A DNA stretch of 10,276 nt, taken from positions 1 through 10,276 of the forward strand of contig CAMAJQ010000011.1 of assembly GCA_945835865.1 (NCBI GenBank). The letters run 5' to 3'. Shown here one piece after another: positions 1 to 7,789 of the stretch. Source of the DNA: an uncultured Clostridia bacterium (GTDB lineage: Bacteria; Bacillota; Clostridia; Christensenellales; Borkfalkiaceae). Made by a program: the position numbers and the translations under genes. Every line of letters starts with the position of its first letter. Within the stretch, counting starts at the first letter, position 1. The notes under the pieces are model-generated. The model was given only the letters and a program-made list of their open reading frames with translations, did not search any database and was not told where the DNA came from.

Positions 1-97
1 CGGAAAAAAGACGAACGGAACCGAAGCGACCCGAAGGAGTTTCTCCCCTGACGCGCGGATCCGTTTTCTTTTTCGGAAATTTTCGCCCTGTAACGGA
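1..97. other. Unassigned sequence downstream of gap
   Basis: This edge of the window lies beyond the gap terminator. No start codon with a ribosome site and no recognisable RNA gene is visible. On the plus strand one frame runs from the window edge to a TGA at 49-51, so the last residues of a converging gene are possible, but about 16 codons are too few to judge. Confidence 0.3.
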
Positions 98-99
98 AT

Positions 100-128
100 A
101 AAAAAAGGCTTCCGGAAGTCCGGAAGCC
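100..128 (-). terminator. Intrinsic terminator of gap
   Basis: Read on the minus strand, a perfect 9-bp stem (GGCTTCCGG / CCGGAAGCC) closes a 4-nt ACTT loop (hairpin 107-128) and is followed directly by seven U residues (100-106). It sits 19 nt past the gap stop codon. This is a canonical Rho-independent terminator and ends the gap transcript. It has no T tract on the plus strand, so it is not obviously bidirectional. Confidence 0.95.
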
Positions 129-147
129 CGTAGGATGCAAGGGAAAC

Positions 148-1206
148 TCAGATGCTTGCAAAATATTTGATCGTTCTGACCATCTGAGAAGTATAGGAGT
201 TCTCGTTGTCGTACCACGCGACGACCTGTACCTGATAGGTGTCGTCGTCGATTTTAGCGACCATCGTCTGCGTAGCGTCGAACAGAGAGCCGTATCTCAT
301 ACCGATCACGTCGGAAGAGACGATCTCGTCGGTGTTGTAGCCGAAGGATTCGGTCGCGGCGGCTTTCATCGCGGCGTTGACGGAGTCTTTCGTGATATCT
401 TTTCCTTTCACGACCGCAACGAGGATCGTGGTAGAACCCGTGCAGGTGGGAACTCTCTGAGCGGAACCGATCAGTTTGCCGTTGAGTTCGGGAATGACGA
501 GGCCGATCGCTTTTGCGGCGCCGGTGGAGTTGGGAACGATGTTCATTGCGCCCGCTCTCGCTCTTCTGAGGTCACCCTTTCTGTGAGGACCGTCGAGGAT
601 CATCTGATCGCCGGTGTAAGCGTGAACGGTGGTCATGATACCGCTCTGGATGGGATAAGCGTCGTTAAGCGCTTTCGCCATGGGAGCAAGGCAGTTGGTC
701 GTGCAGGAAGCGGCGGAAATGATCTGATCGTCTTTGGTCAGCGTGTCGTTGTTGACGTTGAAAACGATGGTCTTGAGGTCGTTGCCCGCGGGTGCGGAAA
801 TAACGACTTTCTTTGCGCCCGCCTGAATGTGCGCCATCGATTTTTCTTTGGAAGTATAGAAGCCCGTGCATTCGAGAACGACGTCTACCCCAAGTTCGCC
901 CCAGGGAAGGTCAGCCGCTTTCGGGCAGGCGTAAATGGTGATTTCCTTGCCGTCTACCGTGATGGAGCCGGGAACGACGACCGTCTTGCCGTCTTCACCG
1001 AGAACGGAATCTTTGTAAGAAACGGTGTGACCCTGAGCGACGTAGCTGCCCTGAGCCGTATCGTACTTCAAAAGATGCGCAAGCATTTTGGGGCTGGTTA
1101 AATCGTTGATCGCAACGACTTCGTAACCGTCGGCTCCGAACATCTGTCTGAAAGCGAGACGGCCGATTCTTCCGAAACCGTTGATCGCTACTTTAACGTT
1201 TGCCAT
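148..1206 (-). CDS. gap: Glyceraldehyde-3-phosphate dehydrogenase (type I, NAD-dependent)
   Basis: This cytosolic glycolytic enzyme oxidises and phosphorylates glyceraldehyde 3-phosphate to 1,3-bisphosphoglycerate with NAD+. The 352-residue product has the usual family length. Visible features are the Rossmann motif GFGRIG (10-15); an aspartate after strand 2 (IND, Asp35) typical of NAD rather than NADP use; the active-site motif [12 protein letters not shown] with catalytic Cys168; the general base His195 in HAYT; and the C-terminal WYDNENSY motif (331-338). One mild oddity is RVPTCTGS at 251-258, where most homologues have proline at the second variable position, giving an extra Cys255. The ATG at 1206 is supported by GGAGG at 1215-1219 with 8-nt spacing. 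The gene has its own promoter and terminator, so it is a separate unit from the ATPase operon upstream. Identification is secure; whether it works mainly in glycolysis or gluconeogenesis cannot be seen. Confidence 0.98.
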   Translation of the reverse strand: MANVKVAINGFGRIGRLAFRQMFGADGYEVVAINDLTSPKMLAHLLKYDTAQGSYVAQGHTVSYKDSVLGEDGKTVVVPGSITVDGKEITIYACPKAADLPWGELGVDVVLECTGFYTSKEKSMAHIQAGAKKVVISAPAGNDLKTIVFNVNNDTLTKDDQIISAASCTTNCLAPMAKALNDAYPIQSGIMTTVHAYTGDQMILDGPHRKGDLRRARAGAMNIVPNSTGAAKAIGLVIPELNGKLIGSAQRVPTCTGSTTILVAVVKGKDITKDSVNAAMKAAATESFGYNTDEIVSSDVIGMRYGSLFDATQTMVAKIDDDTYQVQVVAWYDNENSYTSQMVRTIKYFASI

Positions 1207-1306
1207 TTTTGTATCCTCCGGATAAATTATTTACGTTTGATGAAATTTTTAATCTTCTTCCGCCGGAAATCTTCCTTCCCGCGGTGAAGAGTGCCAATCC
1301 TTATTT

Positions 1307-1335
1307 ATTATAGTAAAATATTTCTTTGAAGTCAA
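1307..1335 (-). promoter_or_regulatory. SigA-type promoter of gap
   Basis: On the minus strand TTGACT (-35, 1330-1335) is followed by a 17-bp spacer and a perfect TATAAT (-10, 1307-1312). The region is markedly AT-rich compared with the flanking genes. Transcription should start near 1300, giving a leader of about 94 nt before the gap ATG at 1206. No riboswitch was recognised in that leader. The promoter lies between the end of the ATPase operon and gap, so gap can be expressed strongly on its own. Confidence 0.9.
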
Positions 1336-1418
1336 TTTATTTGAAAAGGATTTTGCTTTTTCGGAAAAATTTTCCCCTTCTGTCGGAATTTTTCCGCAAA
1401 GTGGAGGACGAAAGGGGG

Positions 1419-1438
1419 AAAAGGCGGATTTTTCCGCC
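1419..1438 (-). terminator. Weak intrinsic terminator after the V-ATPase operon
   Basis: Just past the subunit D stop codon the minus strand folds into a 6-bp stem (GGCGGA / TCCGCC, 1423-1438) with a 4-nt A loop. Only four U residues follow (1419-1422), then a run of C. Position and shape suit an operon terminator, but the short U tract predicts partial read-through toward gap. Other small A/T-looped hairpins lie at 1363-1396 without a clear U tract. Confidence 0.5.
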
Positions 1439-1450
1439 CGGAATGCCTCG

Positions 1451-2098
1451 CTACGCGTTCTTTTCGGCGAGCATGGACTTGACCTTCATCAGTCTCGTCG
1501 TCGCCGCGCGTTCGTTTTCGTCGAGTTTGCTTCGGATATAAGCGATGGTTTCTTCCAGTTGCGGGATCATCACGTATTCCAGCGCGTTGACTCTGCGCTT
1601 GTTGCGTTCGATCTCCGCCGAAAGCATGGCGACCGTCTTTTCCACTTCGGCGAGTTTAAGCAGTTTTTCCAACACTTTCCCGATCTTTTCCACCGAATAA
1701 TCGGCTTCGCTCGTCAGTTCGGCGTAAGAATAAGGCAGCCCTTCTCCGCCGTCCGCGGGGGGATCCGTGCGCAGAAGCGTGATTGCGGGCACTTCCACTC
1801 CCATGACGTTCGTCACGCCGTATTCCGCCTTGACGGAAACCGCAGGCATGGAAAACGCCTTTTCGAGGGCGGGCACGGAGGAAACGCTCCGCGCGAGAGC
1901 GAATTCCCGGAGACAGTCGGAAAGTTCCCTTTCCACTTCGTCCCGCAGTTTTTTATTTTCTTTGATGAGAACGGAAAACCGTCGGATCATCTCGTCCGAC
2001 TTGTCTTTCAGAAGCTTGTGTCCCCGCGTTGCCGTGGAGAGACGGGCTTTCAGTTTTTTCATTTCCATCCTCGTCGGATTTACGTTCAATCTGGTCAT
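1451..2098 (-). CDS. ntpD: V-type ATP synthase subunit D (central rotor shaft)
   Basis: Subunit D is the long coiled-coil rotor axle that turns inside the A3B3 head and passes torque between ATP chemistry and the membrane ring. The 215-residue product begins MTRLNVNPTRMEM, the family's hallmark N-terminus, with the ATRGHKLLKDK motif following. The C-terminal helix carries the other hallmark, RVNALEYVMIP, before a charged helical tail. Length is normal. A frame-open TTG at 2113 is upstream, but it overlaps the GGAG ribosome site, so the ATG at 2098 is the start. It is the last gene of the operon, 72 nt after ntpB, with a hairpin in that gap. The ntpH gene that precedes ntpD in Enterococcus hirae is absent. 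Assignment is secure. Confidence 0.96.
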   Translation of the reverse strand: MTRLNVNPTRMEMKKLKARLSTATRGHKLLKDKSDEMIRRFSVLIKENKKLRDEVERELSDCLREFALARSVSSVPALEKAFSMPAVSVKAEYGVTNVMGVEVPAITLLRTDPPADGGEGLPYSYAELTSEADYSVEKIGKVLEKLLKLAEVEKTVAMLSAEIERNKRRVNALEYVMIPQLEETIAYIRSKLDENERAATTRLMKVKSMLAEKNA

Positions 2099-2107
2099 GA
2101 AAGTTTT

Positions 2108-2111
2108 CTCC
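2108..2111 (-). promoter_or_regulatory. Ribosome binding site fixing the ntpD start
   Basis: GGAG on the minus strand lies 9 nt upstream of the ATG at 2098. The alternative in-frame TTG at 2111-2113 overlaps this site and would have no ribosome site at a proper distance, so the shorter protein is the right one; it also matches the conserved family N-terminus. Confidence 0.85.
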
Positions 2112-2123
2112 AAAACCGCCTTT

Positions 2124-2143
2124 CCGCCCTTTTTTACGGGCGG
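2124..2143 (-). other. Intercistronic hairpin between ntpB and ntpD
   Basis: The minus strand has a 6-bp all-GC stem (CCGCCC / GGGCGG) around an 8-nt A-rich loop in the 72-nt gap between ntpB and ntpD, ending 12 nt before the ntpD ribosome site. No U tract follows in the direction of transcription, so it is not a terminator. It could slow 3' decay or mark an mRNA processing site; function is inferred only. Confidence 0.6.
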
Positions 2144-2170
2144 GACTTCCGCGAAACGTTACCCGCGGCG

Positions 2171-3556
2171 TCAGTCTGCCTGTCCGCTTTCGGGAAGATA
2201 TTTTTCGATGTAGGCTTCCTTGATTCTCTTCAGTTCCGACTTCGGAAGAATGGAGAGGAGTTTCCAGCCGATGTCGAGGGTCTCCTCGATGGTCCTGTTC
2301 GCGTTGAATCCCTGCGAAACGTATTCTTTTTCAAACGCCTCGGCAAATTTCGCGTAGAGTTTATCTGTCGCCGTAAGCGCGGCGTCGCCTAAGATGGCGG
2401 CGAGTTCCTTGCATTCTTTTCCCTTGGCGTAGGCGGCGAACAACTGGTTCATCGTATCCGCGTGGTCCTCTCTCGTCTTGCCGTTTCCGATCCCTTTGTC
2501 CTTGAGTCGGGAAAGAGACGGAAGGACGTCGATAGGCGGATTAATTCCCTTTTTATACAGGTCGCGGGAAAGGATGATCTGTCCTTCGGTGATGTAACCC
2601 GTAAGGTCGGGAATGGGGTGCGTCTTGTCGTCTTCGGGCATGGTGAGAATGGGGATCTGGGTGATCGAGCCTTCCTTGCCGCGGATCCTGCCCGCGCGTT
2701 CGTACAGGGTGGCGAGGTTGGTGTAGAGATATCCGGGATACCCTCTTCTGCCGGGCACTTCCTTCTTGGCGGCGGAAACTTCCCTGAGCGCTTCCGCGTA
2801 GTTGGTGATGTCCGTCATGATGACGAGGACGTGCATTCCGCAGTCGAAGGCGAGATATTCCGCGCAGGTAAGCGCCATTCTCGGCGTGGCGATACGCTCG
2901 ATGGCGGGGTCGTTCGCGAGGTTGGTGAAAAGCACCGTTCTCTCGATCGCGCCCGTCTTGCGGAAATCCTCCACGAAGAATTCCGCTTCTTCGTAGGTGA
3001 TACCGATGGCGGCGAATACGACGGCGAATTTGCTGTCCGAATTGCGGACTTTCGCCTGTCTGGCGATCTGCGCGGCGAGTTCGGCGTGCGGGAGACCGCT
3101 CATCGAAAACACGGGAAGTTTCTGTCCCCTGACGAGGGTGTTCAGACCGTCGATCGCCGAAACTCCCGTCTGAATGAATTCGTTGGGATAATCTCTCGCG
3201 GCGGGGTTGACGGGTTCGCCGTTGACGTCCATTCTCTTGACGGGAATGATCGGCGCGCCGCCGTCGCGTGGGTTCCCCATGCCGTCGAAAACTCTGCCGA
3301 GCATATCCTCGGAGACGGAGAGGGAAAGGCTTCTTCCCAGAAACCGCGCTTTGGCGGTAGAGATTTTCAGCCCTTGCGTATTCTCGAAAAGTTGCACCAC
3401 GGCTTTGTCGTTTTCGACTTCGAGGACCTTGCCGCGGCGGATCTCGCCGTTTTCCTGAGTGATCTCCACGAGTTCGTCGTACTTGACTCCTTCCACGCCC
3501 TCGACGAGCATGAGCGGTCCGACGACTTCCTTTATCGTTTTATATTCTTTAACCAT
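2171..3556 (-). CDS. ntpB: V-type ATP synthase subunit B (non-catalytic head subunit)
   Basis: Subunit B alternates with A in the hexameric head and completes the nucleotide sites at the A/B interface. The 461-residue length is typical. The P-loop is degenerate ([11 protein letters not shown], 153-163), as expected for the non-catalytic subunit. [14 protein letters not shown] (246-259) and PGRRGYPGY (268-276) are B-subunit hallmarks. Arg350 in LPSLSRL fits the arginine finger that reaches the catalytic site of A. The C-terminal helical domain ends at about residue 455. The start ATG overlaps the ntpA stop by 8 nt, with GGAGG at 3568-3572, so translation is probably coupled and keeps A and B at 1:1. 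Assignment is secure. Confidence 0.98.
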   Translation of the reverse strand: MVKEYKTIKEVVGPLMLVEGVEGVKYDELVEITQENGEIRRGKVLEVENDKAVVQLFENTQGLKISTAKARFLGRSLSLSVSEDMLGRVFDGMGNPRDGGAPIIPVKRMDVNGEPVNPAARDYPNEFIQTGVSAIDGLNTLVRGQKLPVFSMSGLPHAELAAQIARQAKVRNSDSKFAVVFAAIGITYEEAEFFVEDFRKTGAIERTVLFTNLANDPAIERIATPRMALTCAEYLAFDCGMHVLVIMTDITNYAEALREVSAAKKEVPGRRGYPGYLYTNLATLYERAGRIRGKEGSITQIPILTMPEDDKTHPIPDLTGYITEGQIILSRDLYKKGINPPIDVLPSLSRLKDKGIGNGKTREDHADTMNQLFAAYAKGKECKELAAILGDAALTATDKLYAKFAEAFEKEYVSQGFNANRTIEETLDIGWKLLSILPKSELKRIKEAYIEKYLPESGQAD

Positions 3557-5321
3557 TGTTGTCTTCCCCTCCGACGCAAAGCGCGTTCAGTTCCGATTTG
3601 AGTTCGTTTTCGATGGCGTCGAGTTGACCGATCGCGTTTTCCTCGATGTATTTCGCCCTGCCGATCTTTTCCTTGGCGGGGCAGTTCAGGATGTCGTCGA
3701 GTTCGGCGTAATTCTTCACGGCTTTGTTGCCGTAATCGTAAAACGTCCTGATCAGTTTCATCATGCGGTACTGTTTGTCGAGCGAGGTGAAGGTGTCCAC
3801 TTCGTGGAAGGCGTTCTGATGCAGATAGTCCTCGCGGATCATCTTCGCCGTCTCCATCGTCATTCTGTCCTTGTACGACAAGGCGTCCATACCGACGAGG
3901 CGGACGATTTCGTCCAGGTTCGCTTCTTCCTGAAGAATGCTCATGAGGAAGGCGCGCAGGGACATGAAATCTTCCCCGACGTTTTCGTTGTACCAGCCGC
4001 TCATGCGGTCGGCGTAGAGGGAATAACTGATCAGCCAGTCGATCGCGGGGAAGTGCCTCTTATAGGCGAGTTGAGCCGAAAGCCCCCAGAAGACCTTGAC
4101 GATGCGGAGGGTTGCCTGCGAGACGGGTTCGGAGAGGTCGCCGCCCGGGGGAGAGACCGCGCCGATCGCCGTGACCGACCCGACCGCGTTCGCGCTGCCG
4201 AGCACCTTCACGATGCCCGCGCGCTCGTAGAATTCGGCGAGTCGGGAAGCGAGATAGGCGGGATATCCCTCGTCGCCCGGCATTTCTTCCAGTCTTCCGC
4301 TCATTTCGCGGAGGGCTTCCGCCCAACGGGAAGTGGAATCCGCCATGATGGCGACCGAATAACCCATGTCGCGGAAATACTCCGCGATGGTGATGCCCGT
4401 ATAAATGGACGCCTCTCTCGCGGCGACGGGCATATCCGAAGTATTTGCGATGAGTACCGTTCTCTTCATCAGCGGTTCGCCCGTCTTCGGGTCTTTCAGT
4501 TCGGGGAATTCGTTGAGAACGTCGGTCATTTCGTTCCCGCGCTCGCCGCAGCCGACGTAGACGATGATCTGCGCGTCCGCCCACTTGGCAAGTTGGTGCT
4601 GGACGACCGTCTTTCCGCTGCCGAAGGGACCGGGTACGGCGGCAACGCCGCCTTTCGCGATGGGAAACAGAGTGTCGATGACCCTCTGCCCCGTCACCAT
4701 CGGCATGGAGGGCGTCATCTTTTCTTTATACGGTCTCGCCTTCCGGACGGGCCAGCGCTGGAGCATACAGACTTCCGTCTGTTTCCCGTTTTCTTCCTCG
4801 ACGACGGCGACGGTTTCGGTGACGGTGAACTGCCCTTCGCGCACGGAGACGACTTTCCCCTTCACGCCGTAGGGCACCATGATCTTGTGCAGGACGATGG
4901 GCGTCTCGGGCACCGTGCCGAGGACGTCGCCCGCGGTCACTTCGTCGCCCGGTTTTACCGTCGGGGTGAAATCCCATTTCTTTTCGTGGTCGACGTTGTT
5001 GACGCGGATGCCTCTCGTGATGCGGTCTCCGTAAAGCGCCACGATTTTTTCGAGGGGTCTCTGGATCCCGTCGTAAATGCCTTCGATCAGCCCGGGCGCG
5101 AGTTCCACCGAGAGGGGATAACCCGTGGATTCCACGCTGTCGCCCACGCCGAGACCCGAGGTCTCCTCGTAAACCTGAATGGACGCCCTGTCTCCTCTCA
5201 CTTCTATCACTTCGCCGATAAGTCCTTTATCGCCTATTTTTACAACGTCGTACATCTTGACGTCCGTCATGTTTTCCGCTACGATCAGCGGTCCGGACAC
5301 CTTTACGATTCTACCCTGCAT
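3549..5321 (-). CDS. ntpA: V-type ATP synthase subunit A (catalytic)
   Basis: Subunit A binds and hydrolyses (or makes) ATP in the cytoplasmic V1 head. The 590-residue product has the A-type layout: an N-terminal beta-barrel (about 1-70), the non-homologous insert region (about 110-190) found only in V/A-type A subunits, the nucleotide-binding domain, and a C-terminal helical domain. The P-loop is GPFGSGKT (231-238, Lys237), followed by the GERGNE motif with catalytic Glu260, the Walker B stretch ending in Asp328 before [11 protein letters not shown], and PPGGD (391-395). ATG 5321 abuts the ntpG stop codon with no gap, and AGAGG lies 8 nt upstream. The motifs exclude an F-type beta subunit. 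No odd residue was seen. Assignment is secure. Confidence 0.98.
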   Translation of the reverse strand: MQGRIVKVSGPLIVAENMTDVKMYDVVKIGDKGLIGEVIEVRGDRASIQVYEETSGLGVGDSVESTGYPLSVELAPGLIEGIYDGIQRPLEKIVALYGDRITRGIRVNNVDHEKKWDFTPTVKPGDEVTAGDVLGTVPETPIVLHKIMVPYGVKGKVVSVREGQFTVTETVAVVEEENGKQTEVCMLQRWPVRKARPYKEKMTPSMPMVTGQRVIDTLFPIAKGGVAAVPGPFGSGKTVVQHQLAKWADAQIIVYVGCGERGNEMTDVLNEFPELKDPKTGEPLMKRTVLIANTSDMPVAAREASIYTGITIAEYFRDMGYSVAIMADSTSRWAEALREMSGRLEEMPGDEGYPAYLASRLAEFYERAGIVKVLGSANAVGSVTAIGAVSPPGGDLSEPVSQATLRIVKVFWGLSAQLAYKRHFPAIDWLISYSLYADRMSGWYNENVGEDFMSLRAFLMSILQEEANLDEIVRLVGMDALSYKDRMTMETAKMIREDYLHQNAFHEVDTFTSLDKQYRMMKLIRTFYDYGNKAVKNYAELDDILNCPAKEKIGRAKYIEENAIGQLDAIENELKSELNALCVGGEDNNG

Positions 5322-5648
5322 TTATCTTTCCTCTCTTTGGAACAGTATGTCGACGCCGAGCGCCCGTTCCATTTCTTCTTTCATCTTCTTTTGCGCGTAC
5401 CCGCTCGACCCCTTTTCGGACGGAATGGGAACGACGGCGGGATAGGGCTCTTCCGCCATTCTTTTCAGCAGGTCGTCCATCTCCGCGGCGAGGTCGTCGG
5501 TCAGAAAGATCACGCCGTAATCCCGCGCGATCCTGCGGAGCGTTTCCCTTGCTTCGGCGGTGCTTTCGCACGGATAGGCGTCTACGCCGCCGGCTTTGAA
5601 GGCGAGAATGCTTTCGCCGTTGCCGATGATCGCCGTTTTACCCGTCAT
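5322..5648 (-). CDS. ntpG: V-type ATP synthase subunit F (rotor, ntpG in Enterococcus naming)
   Basis: This small rotor protein binds subunit D at the foot of the head and modulates ATPase activity. The 108-residue product has the family's pattern: IIGNGESILAFKAGGVDAY near the N-terminus (7-25), then a hydrophobic strand VIFLTDDLA (about 46-54), the VVPIPS stretch (72-77), and a C-terminal amphipathic helix with ALGVDI. The start at 5648 lies inside the end of ntpC (11-nt overlap). The only strong ribosome site, GGGAGG at 5662-5667, is 13 nt away, longer than ideal, so translation probably depends on coupling to ntpC. The stop abuts the ntpA start. The symbol follows Enterococcus hirae; archaeal-style naming would be atpF. 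Confidence 0.93.
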   Translation of the reverse strand: MTGKTAIIGNGESILAFKAGGVDAYPCESTAEARETLRRIARDYGVIFLTDDLAAEMDDLLKRMAEEPYPAVVPIPSEKGSSGYAQKKMKEEMERALGVDILFQREER

Positions 5649-6618
5649 AGCCTTCTCTCAGCCTCCCTCGGATCTTTTCTTTCGACGCGCCGCAAAGCAT
5701 ACCCGCCATGACGACGCGCACGTTTTTCAATTCGTTTCTCTTGTATTCCGCGTAGAGCAGGAAGGGGATTGCCCCCTCCGTCTCGTATTTTTTTTCTTTC
5801 AGCGTTTTCAGATAGGCGCTTTCCGCTTCCCGTTCGAAGGAGACGAGAGGGACGTTTCTCTCGATTTCGTCTATCCCCGTGAACACGAGATCGCGCAAGG
5901 GAGAATAGAGGAACGCCGAGCGGATCTTCCGTCCGTCCTTTTCTTCGAGGAGGGAGAGTTCTTCCCGCGTGAGAGAACCCCCGCCGAGATACCGTCCTTC
6001 GTCCTGCCTGCGGTTTTTCAAGCGGAGAGCGACGGAGACGTTTTTCCCGTCGATCTCGGCGACGATGGCTTTTTTCAGCGTTTTGTCCGGGCAGATCGCA
6101 AGTTTGCGGCGGTAGCAGGCGTTCAGAAAGATCGTTCCGATCCGGGCGCCGGAAGCCGTACCGTTTTCAAAGGCGCCGTTCGCTTCGCGGATCGCCGAAA
6201 GAAGTTCCGCGGGCAGTTCCGCGCGGTTGCCCTGCGCCGCTTTTTCGATTTCCGGAAGAGGATAATATCCCTCTTCCGTCAGAGATTTCCGATCGCCGAA
6301 ACCGTGCGCCGCGCGCACGGCGCCGTCGGCGTTATGGAAGTCGTTGGCAAGTAAAAGGGCCTCGGCGTATTTTTCGTTCGGCGCGTATTCGCGGAGAAAG
6401 AGGTTGAGATTCTCCGTTTCCGCGGCGATCAGTTTTTCGTAATCGCGCGCGCCCGAGGCTTCCGCCTCCCCTCCGAAACCGCTTTCCCGCAGGATACGGA
6501 AGGCGTCTTCCGCGGAATCCGCTTCGATCATCCGTGAAAATTTTTCCCCGCCGACGAGCAGCCTTTCCTTCGATTTGCAGATCGCGGCGATGAAACCGAC
6601 GTCTTTTTTCGTCATCAT
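5638..6618 (-). CDS. ntpC: V-type ATP synthase subunit C (rotor collar, d-like)
   Basis: Subunit C is the funnel-shaped protein that sits on the K ring and receives the D/F shaft. The 326-residue all-helical product fits the vATP-synt_AC39 family in length and in its three repeated helical-bundle pattern. Recognisable stretches are NLNLFLREY (about 70-78), LLLANDFHN (88-96), and the C-terminal EGAIPFLLYAEYKRNELKNVR region (about 284-304), which is the best conserved part of the family. Two adjacent ATG codons (6618 and 6615) are possible; GGAG at 6625-6628 is 6 or 9 nt away, so the choice changes only one residue. It starts 1 nt after the ntpE stop and overlaps ntpG by 11 nt. This family is fast-evolving, so its placement between E and F supports the call. 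Confidence 0.93.
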   Translation of the reverse strand: MMTKKDVGFIAAICKSKERLLVGGEKFSRMIEADSAEDAFRILRESGFGGEAEASGARDYEKLIAAETENLNLFLREYAPNEKYAEALLLANDFHNADGAVRAAHGFGDRKSLTEEGYYPLPEIEKAAQGNRAELPAELLSAIREANGAFENGTASGARIGTIFLNACYRRKLAICPDKTLKKAIVAEIDGKNVSVALRLKNRRQDEGRYLGGGSLTREELSLLEEKDGRKIRSAFLYSPLRDLVFTGIDEIERNVPLVSFEREAESAYLKTLKEKKYETEGAIPFLLYAEYKRNELKNVRVVMAGMLCGASKEKIRGRLREGYDG

Positions 6619-6619
6619 T

Positions 6620-7207
6620 TTATTCTCCGCCGAAGAGTTTTCCGGCGATCTCCGTTTCCGTTTCTTCGCGAACCGCCGCTAAGACGGCGGCGTTACCGAA
6701 ATCTTTATCGCACGTTTTTCCCGAGAGGACGAATCCTCCGTCGAATTTTCCGTCCGACCGGACGGAAAGGGATCTTTCGCGCACGACGGGCAGCGAAGAG
6801 ACCTCCTCCGCGCCGAGTCCTCCGTTTTCCGCCAGCACGATCTCGTCGCCCTCTTCCGCGTATTTGCGGAGAAGACGGTCGGTGCGGGCGAGTTTTTCCG
6901 CTTTGTCCATCGCGTTCAGTTTTGCAAGGGCGCTCCGGTACACGCCGTCGATCACCCGTTGTTTCGCCGCGAGAAGCATTTTTCTTCTTTCCAATGCGGC
7001 GAGCGTCTTTTTCCTTTCGCGCGCGCCCGAAATTTCCCGGTCGGCTTCCGCTTTGAGCAACGCTTCCGTCTCCGCGATCTCCACTTCGGCGCGGGCTTCC
7101 GTCTGTTTGCGGTAAGTCTCCGCTTCCGAAAGGATCGCGGCGGCATTGGCTTCGCCGTCCGCCCGGATTCTTCCGATCAGGACTTCGTCGTTTCTTCCGC
7201 TCGTCAT
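6620..7207 (-). CDS. ntpE: V-type ATP synthase subunit E (peripheral stalk)
   Basis: Subunit E pairs with the G/H subunit to form the peripheral stalks that hold the head still against rotor torque. The 195-residue protein has a long charged Ala/Glu/Arg-rich helix (about 5-85) expected to form the coiled coil, then a globular C-terminal domain that binds the head. The junction shows the family motif ERRKMLLAAKQRVIDGVY (73-90), and the C-terminal part has GGFVLSG (157-163) and the final EIAGKLFGGE. The start at 7207 is 16 nt after ntpK, with an AAGGGG ribosome site 7 nt upstream, less ideal than the site of ntpK. The length is normal. Confidence 0.94.
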   Translation of the reverse strand: MTSGRNDEVLIGRIRADGEANAAAILSEAETYRKQTEARAEVEIAETEALLKAEADREISGARERKKTLAALERRKMLLAAKQRVIDGVYRSALAKLNAMDKAEKLARTDRLLRKYAEEGDEIVLAENGGLGAEEVSSLPVVRERSLSVRSDGKFDGGFVLSGKTCDKDFGNAAVLAAVREETETEIAGKLFGGE

Positions 7208-7223
7208 TTCCGGACCCCTTTGC

Positions 7224-7661
7224 TTACAGCATGATGCCGAGAACGAGAGCGAGGATCGCGTAGAATTCGATCATTGCGGGGAAGAGGATGTATTTCCCGG
7301 ACCCCTGGCTGTTTTTACCGACCGCGCAGATGCACGCAGCAGCCGTCTTGCCCTGAAGAAGAGCGGAGGCAAGACCGGTCGCGCCGAGGGCGACCGCCGC
7401 ACCGAAGAGTTTCCAGCCTTCCGACGCAACTGCTCCCGCAACGGGAAGCGCGCTGATTTTCATGACCGCGAGCAGGAATCCGTAAATACCCTGCGTCGCG
7501 GGAAGAAGCGCGAGAATGAGGATCTTGGAAAACTTCTTTCCGTCCTCCGAAAGCACGCCTGCCGCCGCCGAGCCCGCTTTATAAAGCCCGAGCGCGGACC
7601 CCGTGCCGCACAAAATCATGCAAAGTGCCAATCCGATAGCGCCGATTGCTCTGCCGTCCAT
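7224..7661 (-). CDS. ntpK: V-type ATP synthase subunit K (16-kDa membrane rotor ring proteolipid)
   Basis: Copies of this protein form the membrane rotor ring that carries the transported ion. The 145-residue protein has four predicted membrane helices (about 5-36, 43-75, 83-115, 120-145) as a tandem pair of hairpins. Helix 4 holds the ion-binding Glu132 (MIEFYAIL); helix 2 has Gln57 at the equivalent place, so there is one ion site per four helices. LPATQGIYGF (53-62) and LLQGK (101-105) match the Na+-ligand motifs of Enterococcus hirae NtpK: Leu53, Thr56, Gln57, Gln103, Glu132, with Tyr60. This supports Na+ rather than H+ transport, by inference. It has the strongest ribosome site of the operon (GGAGG, 9-nt spacing) behind a 128-nt gap, fitting the need for many copies per complex. 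Confidence 0.97.
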   Translation of the reverse strand: MDGRAIGAIGLALCMILCGTGSALGLYKAGSAAAGVLSEDGKKFSKILILALLPATQGIYGFLLAVMKISALPVAGAVASEGWKLFGAAVALGATGLASALLQGKTAAACICAVGKNSQGSGKYILFPAMIEFYAILALVLGIML

Positions 7662-7789
7662 AGTGTTTATCCTCCAAAAATTTTTTGATATGTTTTACCC
7701 GTTAAAGCGGGGTATCGCTTTCCGATTCCGACGGAGAGGTTTCCGTTTTCCGTGAAACCCTGCGGAAACGCCCTGATGCGGGCGACCCG
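7662..7789 (-). promoter_or_regulatory. 128-nt intergenic region and translation-start region of ntpK
   Basis: This is the only large gap inside the operon. The last 40 nt before ntpK are strongly A/U-rich, with an A/T palindrome at 7676-7687, and end in GGAGG (7671-7675). The upstream half is GC-rich and can fold, for example GGTTTC / GAAACC (7738-7743 with 7754-7759). No convincing internal promoter was found. An unstructured, U/A-rich leader with a strong ribosome site would favour high translation of ntpK. Confidence 0.55.

Noticed and set aside
1289..1297. GAGTGCCAA, close to one arm of the CIRCE operator, just downstream of the gap promoter
   Set aside because: The partner arm at the required 9-nt spacing is missing (1271-1279 has no match), so HrcA control is not supported.
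3459..5711. A 750-codon open frame on the plus strand, opposite ntpA, ntpG and part of ntpB
   Set aside because: It runs antisense through strongly conserved catalytic genes, resembles no known protein, and is rich in His, Arg, Phe and Asp as expected for the reverse complement of GC-rich coding DNA. The lack of stops follows from codon bias in the real genes.
7662..7789. Possible missing small gene or internal promoter between ntpI and ntpK
   Set aside because: No frame with a start codon and ribosome site fits the gap, and no -35/-10 pair of reasonable quality was found.
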